From: CAVTWH01 sp963850915
GTDB lineage: Bacteria; Actinomycetota; Actinomycetes; Mycobacteriales; Micromonosporaceae
NCBI GenBank assembly: GCA_963850915.1
Contig: CAWKND010000013.1
Coordinates: 62,001 to 126,000 of the forward strand
Reading direction: 5' to 3'
Length of the DNA stretch: 64,000 nucleotides
Shown here in pieces: positions 33,255-41,724 of this stretch (the first letter of the stretch is position 1; the number at the start of each line of letters is the position of its first letter). Under the pieces are notes generated by a model that was given only the letters and a program-made list of their open reading frames with translations, was not told the DNA's origin and did not search any database. Position numbers and translations under genes: made by a program.

Positions 33255-33386
33255 GGCGGACAAGCGCCCATTCCCTGCTGGCGGCGTTGCCGGCCGGTGC
33301 TACGAGGTCGGGTACCAGTAGGCTTTTCCGGTTGCCGAATTGCGCCGGTCGCGGGTTTGAGATCCGGCCGGGTCTGAAGGAGTCAA

Positions 33387-35822
33387 TTGAGCAAGTCCGC
33401 CGCTGATCAGGAGATCGTCGCCGAGCAGCGCCATCTTGACCTGGTGTACGCGCGCCTCGAAGTGATCAAGAAGGAGGCCGCCGCGGCTGAGGCGGCAGGC
33501 TACGGGATCGCCCGGGTCGGCAACTTCGGCGCGCTCGTCGAGCGCGACGCGATGGTCTTCCACGCCGCCCGCCGCCGCCGGCAGCTCGACTCCGAGCACG
33601 AGGGTCTGGTCTTCGGCCGGCTCGATCTGCGCCCGGGCGCCGGCGGCCCAGCCGGCGACGGCGCCACGGCCCGGCCGGCTGACAGCGGCCCTGCGCAGAG
33701 CACGGAGCCTGGACAGAGCAGCAGGCCCGGACAGAGCAGCGCGTCTGGACAGAGCAGCAGGCCCGGACAGAGCAGCGCGTCTGGACAGAACAGCGGGCCT
33801 GGTCAGAGCAGCGGGCCTAGGCAGAACAGCGGGTCCGGGGATGGCGACCGGCCCGGGGACGACGGCTCCGCGGCGAACGGGCCGGCCGCCGAGGCCACGC
33901 CGGCCTGGGCACAGTCGCCGACCGGCGGCGAGGTCCGCTACGTCGGCCGGCTCGGGCTGCGCGACGAGCAGGCCCGGTCACTGGTGATCGACTGGCGCGC
34001 GCCGGCCGCCGCCGCGTTCTACCGGGCCACCGCGGTCGACCCGATGGGCGTGGTACGCCGCCGCGTCATCCAGTCCTCCGGCGAGCGGGTGATCGGCGTC
34101 GAGGACGACCTGCTCGACCCGGATGGCGCCGGGCCGGAGCTGCAGGTGATCGGCGACGGCGCCCTGGTGGCCACGCTGGCCCGGGCGACCGGCTCGGGGA
34201 TGCGGGACATCGTCGCGACCATCCAGAAGGAGCAGGACGAGGCGATCCGCTCGCCCGCGCTCGGGGTGACCATCGTGCGCGGCGGGCCCGGTACCGGCAA
34301 GACAGCCGTCGCGCTGCACCGTGCCGCGTACCTGCTCTACTCGGACCGGCAGCGCTTCGCCGGTGGTGGGGTACTCGTCGTCGGCCCGTCGCCGACCTTC
34401 GTCACGTACATCTCCCGGGTACTCCCCTCGCTGGGCGAGGACGAGGTGACGCTGCGCTCGCTCGGCACGCTTGGCGCCGGTACCGAGCCCGGCTGGGAGG
34501 CGCTGACCAGGCACGACAACGACGCGGTAGCCACCGTCAAGGGCTCGCTGCGGATGGCGAAGGTACTCGCCCGCGCGGCCCGGGACTCCGCCCCCGGCTC
34601 GCCCAGCCAGCTGCGCCTGCTCTACCGCAGCACGCTGCTCACCCTCTCCGGCGAGGAACTGGACGGAGTACGTGACGGCCTGCTCGGCAGCGGCGCCAAG
34701 CGCAACGCGGTACGCCCCCGGGCAGCCGGGCTGGTACTCGACACGCTCTGGCGACAGGCGGTGTCGGTACTGGGCGGCGACCGGGTACCGGCCCGCGAGG
34801 AGTTCGCCGTCGATGTCGCCGAGCGCCGCGAGTTCACCGGCTTCATGAGCGCCTGGTGGCCCCGGCTACGCCCGACCCAGGTACTGGGCTGGCTGGCCGA
34901 TCCGGCGGTGACCGCGCACTACGCGCACGGGCTGCTGTCCCGGATCGAGGTCGCCACCCTGGCCGCGAGCCTGCGCCGACTCGCCGAGGACGGCCCGAGC
35001 GTCGAGGACGCGGCGCTCCTGGACGAGCTGGACGACCTGCTCGGCGCGCCGCCCGCACCGCCGTCCCGCCGTGGCGACCCGTACATGGTGTCCGGGGTAC
35101 GCGAGGTCACCACGTTCGCGGAGCGGCAGTCGGCCGCCCGCGCACAGGCCGTCGCCCGCCCGGCCGACTACCGGGAGTACACGCACATCGTGGTCGACGA
35201 GGCCCAGGACGTCTCGCCGATGCAGTGGCGGATGATCGGCCGGCGCAGCGGGTACGCCAGCTGGACAGTGGTCGGCGACCCGGCCCAGGCGGCGTGGCGG
35301 GGTGACCCGGCCGAGGCGCGCCGGGCGATGGACACCGCGCTGGGTACCCGCCGGCGCAGCGAGTACACGCTGACCACGAACTACCGCAACTCGGTGGAGA
35401 TTTTCGAGGTGGCGGCGTCGGTGATCCGGGCCGCCGTACCCGATGCGGATCTGCCGGTGGCGGTCCGCGCCAGCGGGGTCGCCCCGCGCCGGCTGACCGT
35501 GACCGAGCTGGCACCGGCCGTCCGGGACGCCACGCTCGAGCTGCTGGCCGAGGTCGAGGGCACCGTGGGTGTGGTGGCCACCCAGGCCACCCGGGACACG
35601 GTGGCCGGCTGGCTGGCCGAGGGTGCCGATCCACGCCTGGCCGACCCGCGGCTGCAGGTGGTGACCAGCCTGGAGGCCAAGGGCATGGAGTACGACGGGG
35701 TACTGGTGGTGGAGCCGGCGGACATCCGGCGCGAGTCGCCGGCCGGTGCCCGTACCCTCTATGTCGCCCTGTCCCGCGCCACCCAGCGGCTGACCACGGT
35801 CGCCACCGACGACGCCTGGTAG
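33387..35822 (+). CDS. helD: HelD-type superfamily I ATPase (RNA polymerase recycling), with repeat insert
   Basis: The 811-residue protein begins at TTG behind AAGGAG. It has an N-terminal coiled coil (EQRHLDLVYARLEVIKKEAA) that in HelD enters the RNA polymerase secondary channel. UvrD-like motifs follow: Walker A RGGPGTGKTAVALHR near residue 300, motif II VVDEAQDVSPMQW near 607, GDPAQAAWRG near 630, TNYRNSVEIF and the C-terminal TSLEAKGMEYDGVLVVEP...VALSRATQRL. HelD proteins remove stalled RNA polymerase from DNA, and HelR relatives displace rifamycin; no rifamycin-associated element is seen upstream. Between the coiled coil and the first ATPase segment lies an unusual hydrophilic insert of about 80 residues, described as a repeat. 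Confidence 0.9.
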   Translation: MSKSAADQEIVAEQRHLDLVYARLEVIKKEAAAAEAAGYGIARVGNFGALVERDAMVFHAARRRRQLDSEHEGLVFGRLDLRPGAGGPAGDGATARPADSGPAQSTEPGQSSRPGQSSASGQSSRPGQSSASGQNSGPGQSSGPRQNSGSGDGDRPGDDGSAANGPAAEATPAWAQSPTGGEVRYVGRLGLRDEQARSLVIDWRAPAAAAFYRATAVDPMGVVRRRVIQSSGERVIGVEDDLLDPDGAGPELQVIGDGALVATLARATGSGMRDIVATIQKEQDEAIRSPALGVTIVRGGPGTGKTAVALHRAAYLLYSDRQRFAGGGVLVVGPSPTFVTYISRVLPSLGEDEVTLRSLGTLGAGTEPGWEALTRHDNDAVATVKGSLRMAKVLARAARDSAPGSPSQLRLLYRSTLLTLSGEELDGVRDGLLGSGAKRNAVRPRAAGLVLDTLWRQAVSVLGGDRVPAREEFAVDVAERREFTGFMSAWWPRLRPTQVLGWLADPAVTAHYAHGLLSRIEVATLAASLRRLAEDGPSVEDAALLDELDDLLGAPPAPPSRRGDPYMVSGVREVTTFAERQSAARAQAVARPADYREYTHIVVDEAQDVSPMQWRMIGRRSGYASWTVVGDPAQAAWRGDPAEARRAMDTALGTRRRSEYTLTTNYRNSVEIFEVAASVIRAAVPDADLPVAVRASGVAPRRLTVTELAPAVRDATLELLAEVEGTVGVVATQATRDTVAGWLAEGADPRLADPRLQVVTSLEAKGMEYDGVLVVEPADIRRESPAGARTLYVALSRATQRLTTVATDDAW
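33693..33836 (+). repeat. 18-base tandem repeat inside the helD-like gene
   Basis: Eight consecutive 18-base units with consensus GGACAGAGCAGC(A/G)(G/C)G(C/T)C(C/T) lie in frame and encode Gly-Gln-Ser-Ser-x-x (or Gly-Gln-Asn-Ser). Units 2 and 4, and 3 and 5, are identical, pointing to recent duplication of a 36-base double unit. The encoded segment is disordered and adds about 48 residues to the protein. Confidence 0.9.
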
Positions 35823-35838
35823 TCGGGCGGCGTGAGCC

Positions 35839-36216
35839 CTACTGCTGGGCGGGCTTGAGCGCCCCGTCCCGGCTGCCGCGCTGCTGCGCGGTGGCTACCG
35901 CCGGCGAGCCGAACAGGCCGAGCAGTCCGGAGATGTAGAGGATGCGATGGACGTAGCTGGTGGGGTTGACCACGGTCAACTTCACCCCGCTCGCCGCCGC
36001 CGCGTGGAAGCAACCGACCAGGGCGCCGATGCCGACCGAGTCGATGAAGTTGACCTCGCCGAGATCGATTTTGATGGCCGCGGGCGGATTCCCGGCGAGC
36101 CGGGCGGTCACGATCTCGCGGATCTCGTGGGCGTTCTCCGAGTCGATCTCGCCGTGCGGTTGGACCACGACGGTACCGACGGCTTCCACGCGTACCTCGA
36201 TCGTCAGGACTGACAT
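35839..36216 (-). CDS. STAS-domain anti-sigma factor antagonist
   Basis: The 125-residue protein has the SpoIIAA/RsbV fold markers: VVVQPHGEIDSENAHEIREIV near the start and IDLGEVNFIDSVGIGALVGCF, with the phosphorylatable Ser in the DSxGxG loop. In partner switching, the unphosphorylated form binds an anti-sigma kinase and frees a sigma factor. No kinase or sigma gene adjoins it, so it is an orphan here. GGAGGT precedes the ATG at 36216; upstream codons have no ribosome site. It converges on the helD gene. Confidence 0.9.
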   Translation of the reverse strand: MSVLTIEVRVEAVGTVVVQPHGEIDSENAHEIREIVTARLAGNPPAAIKIDLGEVNFIDSVGIGALVGCFHAAAASGVKLTVVNPTSYVHRILYISGLLGLFGSPAVATAQQRGSRDGALKPAQQ

Positions 36217-36711
36217 CACACCTCCAGGCGGGGAAATCCGAGAAGGATCATCCCGCGGATCGCGCAGTTTGGCTCGGCAAGCCGGGCCCACCGCTCGATG
36301 GTGACACTTCCAGAGCCCGTACTTTCTACCACATCCGGACAAGTGCCGCGCCGTGGATCATGGCACTGCACACACCTTGCGTGACGGACGCCACAAATGG
36401 GTCGTCTTATTAACGAAGCCGACACGACCAGGCGACACGGTCGACACCCGGACCGGATAACGTTCATGTCACGCGGCTGGTACAGGGGTGTGGCCGGCCG
36501 AATAGTCGCGGAAGCGATGGTGCGCGTTTCGAGGGGTGGCCAGCGCTGGCCGCCCCTCGAACGGTGTCCGGGCCAGATCTCTTTAAGAGGCTCTGACCAG
36601 GGGTTACCGGCGGGCGGCAAGGTTGGCGCGCGCGGAGCGGCGGCGCGCGGAGCCCGATCGGGTACGCTGCCCCCCGGACCCCCTACCCCCTTCGGGAAGG
36701 ACCCCCCGCAC
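36217..36711. other. 495-base gap with a strong palindrome
   Basis: No convincing gene is seen; the frame open across it reads as Arg/Pro/Gly-rich noise. The notable element is a 34-base near-perfect palindrome (36528-36561). Downstream AGATCTCTTTAAGAGGCTCT (36574-36593) is a weaker AT-rich dyad. The promoter of the following gene should lie in the right half. Confidence 0.5.
36528..36561. promoter_or_regulatory. 34-base near-perfect palindrome (operator or stable hairpin)
   Basis: TTCGAGGGGTGGCCAGC and its mirror GCTGGCCGCCCCTCGAA are complementary except for one T-G pair, centred on AGCGCT. It lies 311 bases from the STAS start and 151 bases before the next start, too far from either stop to be a terminator, which favours an operator or RNA structure. 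Confidence 0.5.
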
Positions 36712-37761
36712 GTGTGGCTGAGACAGCGGGTGGGCCGTGCGCGTCGAGCGCAGGCACTCACCCGGCACCGGATCCGCCTCCTGCGCATCCTCACCTCGCT
36801 ACTCGCCGTGATCATGCTGACACTGGCGGGTCCCGGCACGGCAGGTTGGGCCGACCCGGACGGAGACGGCAACGGCACCCTCGACGACCAGGTCGCCGAG
36901 ATCTCACAGCAGCTCAGTGACGCGCAGGCCAAGCTCAACGCCTCACTCACCCGGCAGCAGCAACTGCAGGACCAGCTGACGAGTACCAACCTGGCGCTCG
37001 CCCGGCTCAGCGCCGCGGCCGGTGACGTAGCCGCCGCCATGTACCGCAGCGCCGGCGGGGTATCCGAGGCCAACGTGGTGCTCTCCAGCTCCGGCCCGGA
37101 CGACCTGCTCGAGCGGCTGGCCGCGGTGCACCTGTTCGCCGAGGAGCAGAGCCTCGTGTTGTCCGACCTGAAGCGCACCAAGGCACAGGGCGACAAGGAG
37201 CAGGCCGACCTGGCCAACGAGGTCGCCTCCGGACGCAACGCCACAGCCCAGCTGGCGGCCCAGAAGACCAAGCTGGAGAAGCTGCTCGGCTCCTCGATGG
37301 GCGGCCCGAAGGGCATCCAGGTACCCGCGCCCACAGCCGACCAGGCGCCGCGCAACGCGGACGGGTCCTGGCCGGTACAGAAGCAGGATCAGGACGACCC
37401 GACCACCAACGGCAAGCTCACCGCCCGCACGCTGCACGCGTACAACGAGGTGAAGAAGGCCGGGTTCAACCACTTCGTCTCCTGCTGGCGTACCCAGAGC
37501 TGGGGTGAGCACCCGAAGGGTCGAGCCTGCGACTGGGCGGCCGCGACGACCGGCTTCGGCGGCGTGGCGAGCGGTTCGGACTACGACTACGGGGCGCGAC
37601 TGGCCGGGTGGTTCATCGGCAACTCCGACCGGCTGGGCATCCTTTACGTCATCTGGTTCAAGATGATCTGGATTCCGGGCCAGGGGTGGCACAAGTACAC
37701 CACCGAAGGTGGCAACCCCTCCGGCGACCATACGAACCACGTTCACATGTCCATCCGCTGA
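36712..37761 (+). CDS. secreted coiled-coil protein with C-terminal peptidase-like domain
   Basis: The 349-residue precursor starts with GTG and has a basic N-region, a hydrophobic signal (LLRILTSLLAVIMLTLAG) and cleavage near AGWA. A coiled coil (about 55-200) follows: QVAEISQQLSDAQAKLNASLTRQQQLQDQL is typical, with heptad-like spacing. The C-terminal domain (FNHFVSCWRTQSWGEHPKG, RACDWAAATT, SGDHTNHVHMSI) has the His/Asp pattern of ARB_07466-like domains related to VanY/D-Ala-D-Ala peptidases. The coiled coil plus peptidase layout recalls RipC-like wall hydrolases controlled by FtsEX. Its last codons and stop are duplicated downstream. Confidence 0.75.
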   Translation: MWLRQRVGRARRAQALTRHRIRLLRILTSLLAVIMLTLAGPGTAGWADPDGDGNGTLDDQVAEISQQLSDAQAKLNASLTRQQQLQDQLTSTNLALARLSAAAGDVAAAMYRSAGGVSEANVVLSSSGPDDLLERLAAVHLFAEEQSLVLSDLKRTKAQGDKEQADLANEVASGRNATAQLAAQKTKLEKLLGSSMGGPKGIQVPAPTADQAPRNADGSWPVQKQDQDDPTTNGKLTARTLHAYNEVKKAGFNHFVSCWRTQSWGEHPKGRACDWAAATTGFGGVASGSDYDYGARLAGWFIGNSDRLGILYVIWFKMIWIPGQGWHKYTTEGGNPSGDHTNHVHMSIR

Positions 37762-37843
37762 CGCGTCTGGACTCAGCCACGCCCCCATGTCCATCCGCTG
37801 ACGCGTCTGGACTCAGCCACGCCCCCATGTCCATCCGCTGACG
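37746..37843 (+). repeat. 40-base tandem repeat duplicating the 3' end and stop codon of the preceding gene
   Basis: The unit beginning CATGTCCATCCGCTGACG occurs at 37746, 37786 and (partial, 18 bases) 37826. The first copy encodes the terminal His-Met-Ser-Ile-Arg and stop of the coiled-coil gene; the later copies repeat that tail and the following 22 bases without mismatch, so the duplication is recent. Confidence 0.95.
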
Positions 37844-37866
37844 GAATTGGGGCTCCCGGCCAGTAG

Positions 37867-37885
37867 TGGTTAGTGTTGCTAACCA
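37867..37885 (+). promoter_or_regulatory. operator-like dyad at the start of the ABC exporter, probably leaderless
   Basis: TGGTTAG (37867-37873) and CTAACCA (37879-37885) form a perfect inverted repeat ending on the A of the start codon. TAGTGT within it (37871-37876) is at the right distance to be the -10 of a leaderless transcript, and no Shine-Dalgarno site exists. A repressor bound here would block the promoter; TTAG-N5-CTAA resembles MarR-family sites. Confidence 0.5.
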
Positions 37886-40800
37886 TGGGGACTCGGGGCT
37901 GGCTGCGGCGACTGCTGGGGTACTGCTGGCGGTACAAGAAACAGGTTGTACTGGCCTTCGGCGCGGCGCTCGCCGGAACCGCCGTCACGGCGCTCACCCC
38001 GCTCGTGCAGCGGGCGGTCGTTGACGACGCGATCCTCAGTAACAAGCTCAGCCTGGCCCCGCTGGCCGCCGCGCTGATCGGGGCGGCCCTGGTCAGCTAC
38101 GTGGCCACCTTCATCCGCCGGTACTACGGCGGCCGGCTCTCCATCGACGTGCAGCACGACATGCGTACCGAGATGTTCGCCGCGCTCGCCGGGCTGGACG
38201 GGGCGCAGCAGGACGAGCTGCGTACCGGCCAGATCGTCAGTCGCGCCACCTCGGACATCACCATGGTCCAGGGCCTGCTGGCGATGGTTCCGATCATGAC
38301 CGGCAACCTGCTGCTGTTCCTCCTCTCGCTGATCTTCATGCTCTGGCTGTCGCCGCTGCTCACCCTGGTCGCGCTCGCTGTCGGGCCGGGGCTGTGGATC
38401 GTGGCGAAGCTGTCCGCCCGTACCCTCTTCCCGGCCACCTGGGCGGCGCAGCAGGAGGCCGGCACGGTGGCCGGTGTGGTCGACGACGCGGTCACCGGGG
38501 TACGCGTGGTCAAGGGCTTCGGGCAGGAGGAGCAGGAGCTCGACAAGCTCTCCGCCGCCGCCCGTCGACTCTTCTCGCTGCGGGTACGGGCGGTGCGGTT
38601 CACCGCCAAGTACAACCCGGCGCTGCAGGCCATCCCGGCACTCGGGCAGGTGGGGGTACTCGCGCTCGGCGGTTGGCTGGCCGTCGAAGGGCACATCACG
38701 CTCGGTACCTTCCTCGCCTTCTCCACCTACCTGGCGCAGCTCGTCGGACCGGTACGGATGCTCTCCAACCTGCTCACCATCGGGCAGCAGGCGCGGGCCA
38801 GCGTGATCCGGGTGTTCGAGGTGATCGACTCCAAGCCGGTGATCCGGGAGGCGCCGGACGCCGTCGCGCTCGCCCCCGACGCCGCGCCCGGGCTCGACTT
38901 CCAGGACGTGACCTTCGGGTACCTGGCCTCGGCGCCGGTACTGCGCGGGTTCAGCCTGTCGGTACGCCCCGGCGAGACGATGGCCGTCATCGGTACCGCC
39001 GGCTCCGGCAAGTCCACCCTGTCCCTGCTGATGCAGCGCTTCTACGACCCGCAGCAGGGCGCGCTGGCCGTCAGCGGGGTGGACGTACGCAAGCTGACCC
39101 TCGACTCGCTGCGGGCCAGCATCGGGCTGGTACTGGAGGAGAGCTTCCTGTTCTCCGACTCGGTACGGGCGAACATCGCCTACGGCCGGCCGGACGCCAG
39201 TGACGAGCGGGTACGCGCCGCTGCCCGGGCAGCCGAGGCGGACGAGTTCGTACGCGCGCTGCCGGACGGGTACGACACGGTGATCGGCGAGAAGGGGCTC
39301 ACCCTCTCCGGTGGCCAGCGGCAGCGCATCGCCCTCGCGCGTGCCCTGATCACCGACCCGCACCTGCTGGTACTCGACGACGCCACGTCAGCCGTGGACG
39401 CCCGGGTGGAGGCGGAGATCCACGCCACCCTGCACGAGGTGATGCGCGGGCGGACCACCGTGGTCATCGCGCACCGCCGCTCCACCCTCGCGCTCGCCGA
39501 CCGGATCGCGGTACTGGACGACGGTCGGGTGGTGGACGTCGGTACCGCCGCCGAACTGGAGCAGCGCTGCCCGCTGTACCGGCTGCTCCTGTCCGGCCCC
39601 GGCGAGGACGCCGAAGGGGTGGACGCCGGCGAGGTACCGCTGGATGTCGACGTTGATCCTGATCTTCTTGCTCCCAGCGCCGGCGTAACCGCGGCGCTGT
39701 GGGACCGAGCCGCCGCCGATGCTCCCGTTGCGCGCACCGACCAGCAATCGGCCCTGGCCGGGCTGGGAGCGGGTGCGCCCGGGCGCGGCGGAATGGGGGC
39801 CGGCCTGGGTGGCGGTGGCGGCCGCGCCCGGGCCGGCGCCGGTGGCTTCGGTGGCGGACCGATGGCCGGCGCGCTGGCCTCGATGGCGCCCACCGAGGAG
39901 CTGCTGGCCCAGGTCGACGCGCTACCGCCGGCCACCGAACTGCCACGCGTGAACGAGCCCGCCACCCGGGCCGAGGATCCGCACTTCTCGCTCGGCTCGC
40001 TGCTGCGCCCGCTGGCGGCACCGCTGCTCGTCGCGCTGCTGCTGGTCATCCTGGACACGGCGGCGACGCTGGTACTGCCGGTACTCACCCGGCGCGGCGT
40101 GGACAGCGGGGTCAACGCGCACGCGCCGCACGTGATCTACGTGGTCTCGCTGGTCGGGCTCGTCGTGGTGCTCGCCGACGTGGCGATCAACTGGGCACAG
40201 ACCCTGATCGCCGGGCGTACCGGCGAGCGGCTGCTCTACACCCTGCGCGTGAAGACCTTCGCCCACCTGCAGCGCCTCGGGCTGGACTACTACGAGCGGG
40301 AGCTGTCCGGCCGGATCATGACCCGGATGACCACCGACATCGACGCGTTCTCCACGTTCCTGCAGACCGGGTTGACCACCGCCGTGGTGAGCGTGCTGAC
40401 GTTCTTCGGGATCATGGTCGCGCTGCTGGTCATCAACCTGGAGCTGGGGCTGGTCGTACTCGCCACGCTGCCGGTGATGCTGGTGGCCACGCTGATCTTC
40501 CGGGCCAAGTCGTCGCGGGCCTACCTGGAGGCGCGGGAGAAGGTCAGCATCGTCAACGCCGACCTGCAGGAGAACGTCGCCGGCATGCGGGTCACCCAGG
40601 CGTACCGGCGGGAGGCGCACAACGGTCGCCGGTTCGCCGCGCGCAGCGACGACTACCGCGTGTCCCGTACCCGGGCCCAGTTCTACATCGCCGCCTACTT
40701 CCCCTTCGTACAGCTGCTGTCCAACATCGCGGCGGCGCTGGCGCTCGTGGTCGGCGCGAAGCTGGTACACGCCGGCTCGCTCAGTACCGGCTCGCTGATC

Positions 40801-41721
40801 GCGTACCTGCTCTACATCGACATGTTCTTCTCCCCCATCCAGCAGCTGTCCCAGGTCTTCGACGGGTACCAGCAGGCGGTCGTCGGGCTGCACCGGATCC
40901 AGAGCCTGGTCCGCACGCCGACCTCGACCCCGGTGTCCGCGACGCCGACCCCGGCACCCGCCCGGCTGGCCGGCGAGATCCACTTCTCCGGCGTGCAGTT
41001 CGGCTACTCCCCCACGGTGCCACCCGCCCTGGACGGCGTGTCGTTCACGGTCACCCCGGGCAGCACCGTCGCCCTGGTCGGCGAGACCGGGGCCGGCAAG
41101 TCCACAGTGGTCAAGCTGGTGTCCCGGTTCTACGACGTGACCGGTGGCTCGGTGCTGATCGACGGGGTGGACGTGCGGGAGTACGACCTGGCCGGGCTGC
41201 GCCACCGGATGGGCGTGGTACCGCAGGAGGCGTACCTGTTCCCGGGTACGGTGCGGGACGCCATCGCGTACGGCCGGCCGGAGGCCAGCGACGCCGAGGT
41301 CGAGGCAGCCGCCCGCGCGGTCGGCGCGCACGAGATGATCGCCCGACTGCCCGCGGGGTACCTGCACCAGGTCGCCGAGCGTGGCCGCAACCTCTCCAGC
41401 GGGCAGCGGCAGCTGCTCGCCCTGGCCCGGGCGCAGCTGGTCGACCCGGACATCCTGCTGATGGACGAGGCGACGGCGGCACTGGACCTGGCGACCGAGG
41501 CGGCGGTGACCCGGGCGGCGAACCAGCTGGCCCGGCGGCGGACCACCCTGGTGGTCGCGCACCGGCTGACCACGGCCGCCCGCGCGGACCGGATCGTGGT
41601 ACTCGATCACGGGAAAGTGGTCGAGGAAGGTACGCACGGAGAGTTGCTGGACAAAGACGGGCTGTACGCAGCGCAGTGGCGTACCTTCACGGGGGTACCC
41701 ACCGCTGACTCTCTGAGGTGA
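37885..41721 (+). CDS. fused heterodimer-type ABC exporter (TMD-NBD-TMD-NBD)
   Basis: The 1,278-residue protein contains two complete ABC exporter halves joined by a Gly/Ala/Arg-rich linker (about 595-660). Half one: six spans to about residue 310, Walker A GTAGSGKST, signature LSGGQRQRIALARAL and Walker B VLDDATSAVD, in which the catalytic Glu after the Walker B Asp is Asp. Half two: spans about 700-960, Walker A GETGAGKST, signature LSSGQRQLLALARAQ and an intact Walker B LLMDEATAALD. One degenerate and one active ATP site is the pattern of heterodimeric exporters such as TM287/288, here in one chain. It should export a lipid or drug; substrate unknown. The next gene starts three bases after its stop. 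Confidence 0.92.
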   Translation: MGTRGWLRRLLGYCWRYKKQVVLAFGAALAGTAVTALTPLVQRAVVDDAILSNKLSLAPLAAALIGAALVSYVATFIRRYYGGRLSIDVQHDMRTEMFAALAGLDGAQQDELRTGQIVSRATSDITMVQGLLAMVPIMTGNLLLFLLSLIFMLWLSPLLTLVALAVGPGLWIVAKLSARTLFPATWAAQQEAGTVAGVVDDAVTGVRVVKGFGQEEQELDKLSAAARRLFSLRVRAVRFTAKYNPALQAIPALGQVGVLALGGWLAVEGHITLGTFLAFSTYLAQLVGPVRMLSNLLTIGQQARASVIRVFEVIDSKPVIREAPDAVALAPDAAPGLDFQDVTFGYLASAPVLRGFSLSVRPGETMAVIGTAGSGKSTLSLLMQRFYDPQQGALAVSGVDVRKLTLDSLRASIGLVLEESFLFSDSVRANIAYGRPDASDERVRAAARAAEADEFVRALPDGYDTVIGEKGLTLSGGQRQRIALARALITDPHLLVLDDATSAVDARVEAEIHATLHEVMRGRTTVVIAHRRSTLALADRIAVLDDGRVVDVGTAAELEQRCPLYRLLLSGPGEDAEGVDAGEVPLDVDVDPDLLAPSAGVTAALWDRAAADAPVARTDQQSALAGLGAGAPGRGGMGAGLGGGGGRARAGAGGFGGGPMAGALASMAPTEELLAQVDALPPATELPRVNEPATRAEDPHFSLGSLLRPLAAPLLVALLLVILDTAATLVLPVLTRRGVDSGVNAHAPHVIYVVSLVGLVVVLADVAINWAQTLIAGRTGERLLYTLRVKTFAHLQRLGLDYYERELSGRIMTRMTTDIDAFSTFLQTGLTTAVVSVLTFFGIMVALLVINLELGLVVLATLPVMLVATLIFRAKSSRAYLEAREKVSIVNADLQENVAGMRVTQAYRREAHNGRRFAARSDDYRVSRTRAQFYIAAYFPFVQLLSNIAAALALVVGAKLVHAGSLSTGSLIAYLLYIDMFFSPIQQLSQVFDGYQQAVVGLHRIQSLVRTPTSTPVSATPTPAPARLAGEIHFSGVQFGYSPTVPPALDGVSFTVTPGSTVALVGETGAGKSTVVKLVSRFYDVTGGSVLIDGVDVREYDLAGLRHRMGVVPQEAYLFPGTVRDAIAYGRPEASDAEVEAAARAVGAHEMIARLPAGYLHQVAERGRNLSSGQRQLLALARAQLVDPDILLMDEATAALDLATEAAVTRAANQLARRRTTLVVAHRLTTAARADRIVVLDHGKVVEEGTHGELLDKDGLYAAQWRTFTGVPTADSLR

Positions 41722-41724
41722 TCC

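Noticed and set aside
33255..33386. Rifamycin-associated element upstream of the HelD-type gene
   Set aside because: I looked for the inverted repeat GGGGCTTGC...GCAAGCCCC and found nothing close to it in this gap.
33693..33836. CRISPR or transposon-end reading of the 18-base array in the helD-like gene
   Set aside because: The units are head-to-tail, in frame and encode a regular peptide repeat.
36397..36711. Upstream extension of the secreted coiled-coil protein
   Set aside because: It crosses a 34-base palindrome, is Arg/Gly/Pro-rich and would bury the signal peptide more than 100 residues inside.
37746..37843. CRISPR array reading of the repeated 40-base units
   Set aside because: Units are directly adjacent without spacers and the first lies in a coding region; no cas genes are present.
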